64,000 nucleotides of DNA from Ambrosia x helenae (Eukaryota; Streptophyta; Magnoliopsida; Asterales; Asteraceae): assembly GCA_030844895.1 (NCBI GenBank), contig CM061228.1, positions 137,098,812-137,162,811 on the forward strand, in the 5' to 3' direction. The notes under the pieces were generated by a model. The model ran no database searches. It saw only the letters and a program-made list of their open reading frames with translations, and was not told the DNA's origin. The position numbers and the translations under genes are program-made. This document shows positions 57,133 to 64,000 of the stretch, piece after piece. Positions within the stretch are counted from its first letter, which is position 1, and each line of letters starts with the position of its first letter.

Positions 57133-57838
57133 GGTAGTATTCGGTATGATGGAATGAAAGGGGGAATGGAATGGTCATTACGTGGTAATGAAAAATAGTG
57201 TGTTTGGTTGATTAAAATAATGAAATCACTCATTTCACAAGGCATTTCATTCCCTCAAAACCATTCCGTCAACCGCCCATGTTTTTTTTCATTACATCCG
57301 TCATTCACCCTTTACTAACAACAGTACCATAACCGACCATCACCACCACCCACCACCATCGTCACCACCCATCACCGTTGCCCGCCGCCACCCACCACCA
57401 CCGCCGTCACCACCCACCACCGTCGTCGCGCCACCAACCACCGCTGCCACCCACCACCTACCACCATCACCCACTAACCGCCACCTCTACCACCGTCACT
57501 CGCCACAATTTCCTTTACCCACCACTATCGCCGCCACCAAACCACCATCACCGCCGCTTCCACCCACCACCGCCACTACTCACCATCGTCACCCACCCAC
57601 CATCACGGCCATCCACCGCCGCTACCGTCACATATCACCACCCACCATCACCATCACCGCCACTGACCACCACCCACAACTGCCACTAACCACCAATTTT
57701 ATTCATTCGTCTTTTTCTGCCTATCTAACAAAACAAAGTAATGTTTTGTTTAAATCTCACATGGCAACCAAACAAGACATGGATTACCTCGTCCATTTCA
57801 TTCCCTTATCTATTCCATTACCCTATACCAAACAGACC
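57133..57838. mobile_element. PIF-like MITE with a CCACCA-rich core (candidate)
   Basis: Left part GGTAGTATTCGGTATGATGG and right part ending CCCTATACCAAACAGACCC are similar when inverted (GGTAT and GGAATG words shared). No clean duplication. The core at 57330-57690 is CCACCA/CCACCG-rich and yields a spurious ORF. Confidence 0.5.
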
Positions 57839-58258
57839 CAAGAAAAATATTGAAATAACTGAAACTCAAGCTGATCGACAACATTCAAGTTCTTTTTACA
57901 TTTTTCTTGCGACTAATTACATATTCTGGTGTCTTTACGCAAGCCCACACTCCATTTGATTGACGGGCATGTTGATCATAGATCCTCTGTATCATTGCAT
58001 TTTGGTTCAAAGAGATCAAAGTTTGTAGACAATATTTAAAAAAAAACTTTGTTGATCCTTCCCAAATTCATACCTCAACTTTCCTAAGCTAATTGCTGCT
58101 ATGCATTACTTCAACTTTTCTTTTACATTGGCGATTTTAATTAAGAAAGAAAACTAGATACAGAATGATCTGCAAGATCGAGCAAACGGTATCTAATTTC
58201 TAACTCCTAAAAATACCAACATCTATCTATCTGTCACGTTAACTGTTTAAGGTTTGGT

Positions 58259-61075
58259 TTAAGCGATCACCCTTTCGGATATGGATCTGGCAGCCTTGGT
58301 TAAAGCCTTCAATCTTCTACATGATTTCATGTGGCTGTGAAGTTTCTCAGGATTGAACTGCCTCCCACATTGCCTGCATCAATAATATGACATGTTTGAC
58401 AATTTTAATGCCGGCCAAAAATTAAAAAAAATATATATACACGAATATCTACTGATTGCAGTAGTTTTTGCTAACTAACACCTAATCATGTCAGATTGCA
58501 TTGCATAAAATTGAACCAAAGTTATCTATAACTTATAATAAAAGAAATGAAGGCCTAAGAAAGTCATTTTAATGACATGGCATTCAAGGAGACATTTTCC
58601 TCCTTGAGTGTGCCATGTGTCATGGCAAATTAAAAATAAATAAATAATAATATAAAACCTAATCTACTAAATTTAAATTGAGTTATTTTAGGAAAAAAAA
58701 AAACAAATTTAAATTTTTCTCTCTTATTTTCCTCCCATAATTTTTAAACGTTAATATCTTTTATATACGATATTTTTTAAAGAAAAAAGTTACACCAAAT
58801 TAACGAGCGTTTTATTATCTTTCCAACGAGTACCATAGTTCTATATAAAAAACGGAGAAAAAAACAACTATTTTTTGTGGGGTTTCGTTCATACAGGAAA
58901 AAAACACAAAATGTTCAGGTTATTTATTAATAATGTTTTTTCTTTTAAACCAGGTTCTTATCTACGATCTTGAAATTCAGCTCAATCGTCATGCTTTCAT
59001 TGGAGTTTTACTCTTTTAAGGATGCATAGGTATACTTCATCAAGAGAAGCTAGGAGAAAGAATCGCGCAACACTGCAACACATGGGTGTCACCTTATAGC
59101 AAGGTCATTTTTTTATTTATTTAATTACAAGGGTAATAATTATTACTATTAGTATTATTAGAATTGTTATATTTTTCAACCCCGGGACGCTCCTGAGATA
59201 AAAGCTAGTAACTTCATATACAATTGGAATCAAGCTTGATTACTAATGTTATGACAAAGCTTGATTACTAACAATAATCTTTGTTTGTTTAAAGTTAAAG
59301 GAATCAAGCTTACGAGCAATAAGGGCCGTTGATGAACCTATACGCAGCTGGGATTGCCTTTTGTTATTAGAGTCACTAATGTTATGACTCGTCTTTGATC
59401 CCTCCTTCCTGTAAGAAGATATACAACTGATCACACGTTTCTAAATCGTTCGAAATCAGAACATAAAATGACCAAAGTTAAAGAGTTTAAATAGTTTTAC
59501 CTTTTATCTTTGTGTTCCTCTGAAGTAGTCCAGTGACCTCTTGAAACCCTTTGAGACCCCCCAAACTTGTCTCTTTTTACAACTTGATCAATGTTTTTTT
59601 GGTTAGCAGAAGATGCACTCGTCGTAGAAGCTGTACCATCTTTTCTTTTGATTACTGTCATAGCCGAATCATTCGTGTCCACAATCCCACAAGTGAGCAA
59701 GTTCAGAAACATATGAGTCGCTCCTGAGCCAGAGTAACTACGGCTTTTCTCAAACGAATGGTTTGAAGAATGGGACGCCTTGGAACAATTTGTTTCTTTC
59801 TGGCTGCTATTCTTCTTGATCTTATCATCATTTTTTATTTTGCTCAAATAAGTTTCCAATAAGGAATTAACTTCAGTTTTCTTTTGGCTTTGTACTTCTT
59901 CATGTTTAGTTGTGTCAACAAAATGGTAATCTTCTTGCTGCTTTGTTGTGTCTTCAGTGGAGGTCTCGGAACTAAATGAAGGCGATTCGTCGATCTCAAA
60001 TGATGTTTTTGTTGATGAGCTGATTGAATTATCTTGAGATTCTTTTGCTAATGGAATTTTTGAGTCTTTGACATCAACCTTGAATGGGGGCAAGGTTGAC
60101 TTTGTTTTGGAGCAATCTTTCTCACTATATGAACTAATATCTGCATTGGGACATTAAACATTAATATTCCAACAACTTGGAATGCTATAAAAACTTGGAT
60201 GGATTAGCTCATGTAATTTCAACCAATTTTTGTTGTTTTTCTGCTTTTTAAACCCCCCCCCCCCCCCCCCCCCCCCCCAAGCTCATAGCCCCGTACTACA
60301 TTTTATTTGATCTTATTAGTTAGCAGGGTATTTGGAGGGTCTCGTGAGTTTAACCATAAGGCGTTCTCACAAAATAATGTATTTCTCTTGAGTTTTACTT
60401 AAACTTGTTTTAATCCTTTAACGCGACGATTTGGACATCTATGTTAGGAAATAGGAATAATAACTGAACACCTTAAAAGGGTAAATGAAATTTACCATTG
60501 GTGAAGGTGGAGGAAATTTCTGAACCTTTAAGGACATATTCATTATCAGAGATTGGAGTGATAAGATCTTCATCTAGTAGGTCTTGCCATACATATCCAG
60601 CCTTGTACTTTCTACAAGAATCACATCAACTTTAAACAATCTTTACAATAAACAACATCTCATAATATTCCATCATGCATGCATATTGCATGATCCATAT
60701 TGAATGACAAAAACAAACTTAATAATGTAGTAAAAATTTAAGAAAATGAAAGAGAAAAAACCTCTTGTATGACCAAGCAAAACTCTCAGGCATGTCTTTC
60801 CCCCTTAATTCCAATAACCATCTCTTAACATCTTCATTATTCACATGTTCCAAACATCAAATATTGCAAAAAAAAAAAAAAAAAAAAAAAAAATTGTTTT
60901 GGATTATACATTTTATATACAACTTACCTCTAAGGCGAACCCCAGTTCGTGAGAGATGATGCACGCGAATGAGATGTGGATGCTCGATAAGTCCTTTACG
61001 ACTAAGAAAATAAACGATGTGAATTTTCCTTATTTCAACGCCGCAACCACCATAACCACCAGGTTTGTCCTCCAT
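58259..61075 (-). CDS. SOK: SOSEKI (DUF966) polarity protein
   Basis: Minus strand, six exons: 61075-60928, 60831-60762, 60611-60496, 60140-59501, 59408-about 59267, and 58373-58259. Exons 1-3 encode the DIX-like domain: GVEIRKIHIVYFLSRKGLIE, HPHLIRVHHLSRTGVRLR, DVKRWLLELRGKDMPESFAW, YKAGYVWQDLLDEDLITPIS, NEYVLKGSEI. The middle is Ser/Thr/Lys-rich and disordered, with the conserved GSGATHMFLNLLTCG block. The last exon gives the zinc-ribbon-like QCGRQFNPEKLHSHMKSCRR. SOSEKI proteins polymerise through the DIX-like domain at cell edges or corners and set polarity. Exons 1 to 5 splice in frame; the join from exon 5 to the last exon does not fit any GT donor I can find, so a base may be lost or a small exon missed. 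A Helitron-like insert enlarges that last intron. Confidence 0.9.
58525..59208 (+). mobile_element. Non-autonomous Helitron (candidate) in the last SOSEKI intron
   Basis: Starts TCTATAACTTATAATAAAAG after an A and ends CTAG before a T, the A|T insertion rule. A short GC hairpin (GGGA-CGC-TCCT) lies about 13 bases before CTAG. No Rep/helicase. The sense is opposite to the host gene. Confidence 0.65.
60253..60278. repeat. Poly-C run of about 26 in SOSEKI intron 3
   Basis: Uninterrupted C homopolymer (poly-G in the transcript sense) between exons 3 and 4. Confidence 0.85.
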
Positions 61076-61424
61076 TAGTTTTCTGTAAAGGAGAATGGAA
61101 ATGGAAGACAAGCTAACAGGCAAACAAAAAGTTGTTCTTTTTAGGCAAACATTACTGATGACAGATAAGAGGTCTTTAACTATCTTTTTCAACAAATTAA
61201 CTGAAAGAAGTCTATAATATAATAAAACCATAGACCAAATCTTTGTCTTTGGCCGGCCTGCATGCCTTACTAAATGACAAAAGACAACAAGAATGTCTTT
61301 CTTTTATCGATATCTAATTCTTTATATTATATAACAAGACCACATTACAAATTGCATGAATATAATATATGCAGGCCTCCCTTAAATAGATCATATTTTA
61401 TAGTTTGTACTATTGGGATATACA

Positions 61425-61812
61425 TAACGCCCCACTTTCGGTGTGCGCATATAATGTATATATGTGTGGCCCTTGGGGGGCAAAAGTAAAGTTGCACTAG
61501 TTTTAACGTTATTTTACTAATTTCGTGAAAATAACCTTAAAAACGACGGACGGTTAATCATGCATCATGTGGTGGCGTGGATAGCCAAAAGACAAAGGGG
61601 TACATGCACCGATCGGGTTTGTCCCGATTGCTAAGTGTTCTGTGCCTTATGTCCAAGGCTTGATACCAAACCACATCGAGCCGGGGGTCTCCATGGAAGC
61701 AGCCTCTCTATTCTTAGGGGTAGAGGTAAGACTGTCTACATCTTACCCTCCTCAGACCCTACCTTAGCTTTGCTATAGGTGGGATTAACTGAGTATGATG
61801 ATGATGACGACG
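61425..61812 (+). mobile_element. Au-like SINE or truncated RTE LINE
   Basis: Flanked by a perfect 16-bp duplication ACTATTGGGATATACA (61409-61424 and 61813-61828). The 3' part carries GGAAGCAGCCTCTCTATTC, GGTAAGACTGTCTACATC and TTACCCTCCTCAGACCC, the conserved 3' end shared by Au SINEs and plant RTE LINEs, and ends in ATG repeats. The 5' part (61425-61600) is AT-rich and not a tRNA-like head, so a truncated LINE is also possible. Confidence 0.8.
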
Positions 61813-61828
61813 ACTATTGGGATATACA

Positions 61829-62480
61829 ACTTTTATAAAAATATTCAATAGAATCATCGGTTTTCGCGATTACCTTAACTCAAATTCTTGATGAAATGAG
61901 AAAGATTATAAAACTTATTAGACGTGGGTCATTTATAAACTTGATCATCATCTTAACATTGATCATGAAAGAAATTAAGGATCATAGTAGGGAAAGAAAG
62001 AGGGGTATATGTGTAATTTGCCATGGTTTTGGAGCTCAAAACATGGGAAAGGGAACAGAAATTGAGCTAACTAGAAACAAGGCAAGTTGGGTGACTCCCC
62101 AAGAAGTATTATCTGAATTCCCGTGATATAGTTTTGTTACATATATTCAGCTTTTGACCAATTTTAGTCACCTTAAAAACCACAAAAGCTTCTTTTTTTT
62201 ATTTCTTTTTATGTTGTGATCACATCTATTTTTGCATCATCTGTTTCTAACAGTTTATATAATCCCAAAGAAAGAATAATGGAGACAATTATTGGCGTAA
62301 TTAAAGGGCAGTTTGAAATTTTCATGTCTTTAGAACCTTTTTATTTGTTTATTAATTATTGAAGTGGTGATAGTTTTCTTTGTCCCAATAAGGTGGTTTA
62401 TTTGTTCTAAAATTAACGAACATTTTTCAAAAAAAAAATATGTAATAATAAACTGAAGAAACATCAATCTAACAATCCGT
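61829..62480. other. Intergenic, no gene recognised
   Basis: AT-rich. An open frame at 61896-62126 has no recognisable domain. Confidence 0.35.
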
Positions 62481-62654
62481 ATATAAAAAAATATGTAAAT
62501 ATAGGAAAGGACGTAATTCTCATTAATCAATAAGATGAATACAGAACACTGATTCGGACTATTACAGAGTTTCGACTATAATCTATTTCTCACAGCTATA
62601 TAATATGAATTCTCTCTCAATGAGCTGATCCCTTCTTCTGATGACGAAGGGGGG

Positions 62655-62662
62655 TATTTATA
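62655..62662 (-). promoter_or_regulatory. TATA box of a possible LTR on the minus strand
   Basis: TATAAATA on the minus strand. Downstream on that strand the sequence runs through CATATTATATAGCTGTG to TTCATCTTATTGATTAATG, the layout of an R-U5 region. The GC-richer sequence at 62670-63130 would be U3. I could not find LTR ends or duplications. Confidence 0.35.
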
Positions 62663-63254
62663 GGCCCCTGAGGTGGTCAGTGATTGGCTGTGAGGAGAAT
62701 GACAGCTGTCTTGTACTATTGCGACCGTTGTCATTTCTCGCGTTGTCTCTCTGTGATTGGTCCACGTGTCCTGCTATTGTCCTTTTTGTCCTTTCTCGTA
62801 CCTCGTACTGGCAGGAGATCATGGAGCAGGGAATAAACGCCTCTGATTGGCCACATGTCCCTGCTCCTGTCGGGTGACACCTGTCCTGCTATTGACTTTG
62901 CGTGCGCCGTCTTCTAGAACTCCACGTCATCTTGTTGTGTTGACGTGTGTGCGACATGGTCGTGCGCACGCGCGGGTACATATCTCTTCAAGTCCCCATA
63001 GTCCAGTGTGTTGTATGCGCAGCATGCGAGACGCTGGACTTAGTAAGACGAAAGTGTCAATGCGGGCTGTTTTTTGCACTTCAGTTTTATTTCTGTTAGC
63101 CTGCGCGGTGGGTTGCAAGTGGTAAAGGTGCGGACGTCAGTAATTAATGCTCACATCACTCATAGAGTAACGAGGATGAGTTGGAGCAAACCTTAGTTAT
63201 GTTATGGGTGGGCTGAAAGGTGATAAAAAAAAAAGTGTGGCTCGTAAGCGCATA

Positions 63255-63390
63255 CTAGTCAGGTGCCCGCACGTTGCGGCGGAAAACAGCATTTAGTTAA
63301 CATGTGCATTGTGTGTTGTACTTAAAGCAATTATACTATATAACTTAAATTTAAGAGGTCAATAAGAAATGTCTTATAATATAGTATAGA
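63255..63390 (-). mobile_element. Miniature Helitron, 136 bp
   Basis: On the minus strand it begins TCTATACTATATTATAAGAC after an A (63391 is T on plus) and ends CTAG before a T. A strong hairpin CCGCAACGTGCGG sits about 12 bases before the CTAG. All three Helitron end rules are met in 136 bp. Confidence 0.82.
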
Positions 63391-63436
63391 TGATTTCGGT
63401 TCATTTTCGTCTGTTTTCGTTTCGGTTATTACTTAA

Positions 63437-63625
63437 CAGTGGCGCAACATTGTAGGGGCGGGAGAGGGCGACCGACCCCCCCCGAATTTTCGCGCAGAAG
63501 TTCCGATTATATAGTATTTGTATAGAAAATTTTGGAAATATAGGGTTTCGACCCCCCGAAACTAGTAACTTCCGACCCCCGGTGACTTCCGAACCCCCGA
63601 ACCTTTGGGTCAAGCTTCGCCACTG
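63437..63625 (-). mobile_element. hAT-type MITE, copy D, reverse orientation
   Basis: Reverse-oriented copy of the 111-319 family, ending CAAGCTTCGCCACTG, with a perfect 8-bp duplication TTACTTAA (63429-63436 and 63626-63633). Confidence 0.92.
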
Positions 63626-63892
63626 TTACTTAACCATAACATATCATTTTTAAATTAAAAAAAAAAAACTATAGCAAAACTATACTCAAATTAAAGAGAA
63701 AAAAAATGTTCGTTTATACGGTGTATAATATTAGAAAAATATTAATGTATAAAAAAATTATGGACGTTTAAAAATCATGGGGTAGTTGATTAAAATAAAG
63801 GTGAAAATTGTAATTGTTATTTAAATAAAAAAATTGAGTAAAGTTGAGGGGGAAATATGTAAATATTGTATAAAAGACATATTTGCCTAAAA

Positions 63893-63996
63893 AGTAGTTA
63901 ACATATGCATTGTGTGTTGTACTATAAGAAATTATGCTTATAAAACTTAAATTTTAAGAGATCTTTATGAAATGTATTATAAGATAGTATAGTCTA
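63893..63996 (-). repeat. Second copy of the Helitron body at the window edge
   Basis: About 100 bp closely matching 63287-63388 (shared CATTGTGTGTTGTACT and a terminal TATAGTATAG-type end), in the same orientation but without the hairpin. It may be part of a larger Helitron continuing beyond or around this point. Confidence 0.6.
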
Positions 63997-64000
63997 AGTG

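Noticed and set aside
57378..57689. 103-residue His/Pro-rich ORF
   Set aside because: Trinucleotide repeat DNA, no domain, inside a candidate MITE.
61896..62126. 76-residue ORF
   Set aside because: No recognisable domain, splice context or promoter; ordinary for AT-rich intergenic DNA.
62641..63125. ORFs of 78 and 92 residues
   Set aside because: GC-richer sequence that looks like LTR U3 region; overlapping frames, no domain.

Overview
This is a stretch of plant nuclear chromosome. It carries seven spliced cellular genes, all with GT-AG introns (one GC-AG intron) and plant-type products, one Pol III tRNA gene, and a very dense layer of transposable elements. The CAGTGGCGAAGCTTG family, the SINE families and the short-LTR Copia element suggest a eudicot, probably Asteraceae. 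That is an inference from repeat style, not from a search.

Layout: (1) 575-4565 (+) a DnaJ-type mitochondrial chaperone (GFA2-like), with the transit-peptide exons missing or outside the window. (2) 6870-19457 (+) a roughly 40-exon callose synthase of the CalS1/2/3 clade. (3) 20517-20598 (+) tRNA-Ser(GCT). (4) 21.4-30.7 kb is a transposon block: a 5'-truncated Copia, a PIF/Harbinger element with an intact SANT-domain ORF but no visible transposase, split by a 2.66-kb solo LTR, then a complete but decayed hAT element. (5) 32241-33136 (+) a GPI-anchored lipid-transfer protein. (6) 34415-38243 (+) ESCRT-III subunit VPS32/SNF7. (7) 40109-44089 (-) a Copia retrotransposon with both LTRs, primer-binding site (PBS), polypurine tract (PPT) and target-site duplication (TSD). 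(8) 45119-49621 (+) an MFSD12-like MFS transporter. (9) 50.3-53.6 kb a cluster of MITEs. (10) 54322-56805 (+) a UPF0496 protein. (11) 58259-61075 (-) a SOSEKI/DUF966 polarity protein. (12) 61.4-64 kb a retroposon, LTR-like sequence, Helitron ends and a MITE.

The genes do not form a pathway. They are unrelated housekeeping or cell-wall/membrane genes, as expected in a plant. Two patterns stand out. First, many elements have terminal repeats and TSDs exact enough to give base-level boundaries: about ten hAT-type elements with 8-bp TSDs, one MULE-type with a 9-bp TSD, several PIF/Tourist with TTA/TAA, SINEs with 16-18 bp TSDs, and Helitrons at A|T sites. Second, at least five of the seven cellular genes contain single-base frame breaks inside otherwise well conserved exons. 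Draft-assembly indels explain this better than five independent pseudogenes. I found no convincing undescribed biological system. The best leads are an intronic MULE-type MITE carrying an array of GAAGTCGCT hairpins, the LTR with a two-orientation GGGCGAANGTGGA motif array, and a MITE containing a copy of its own flank.
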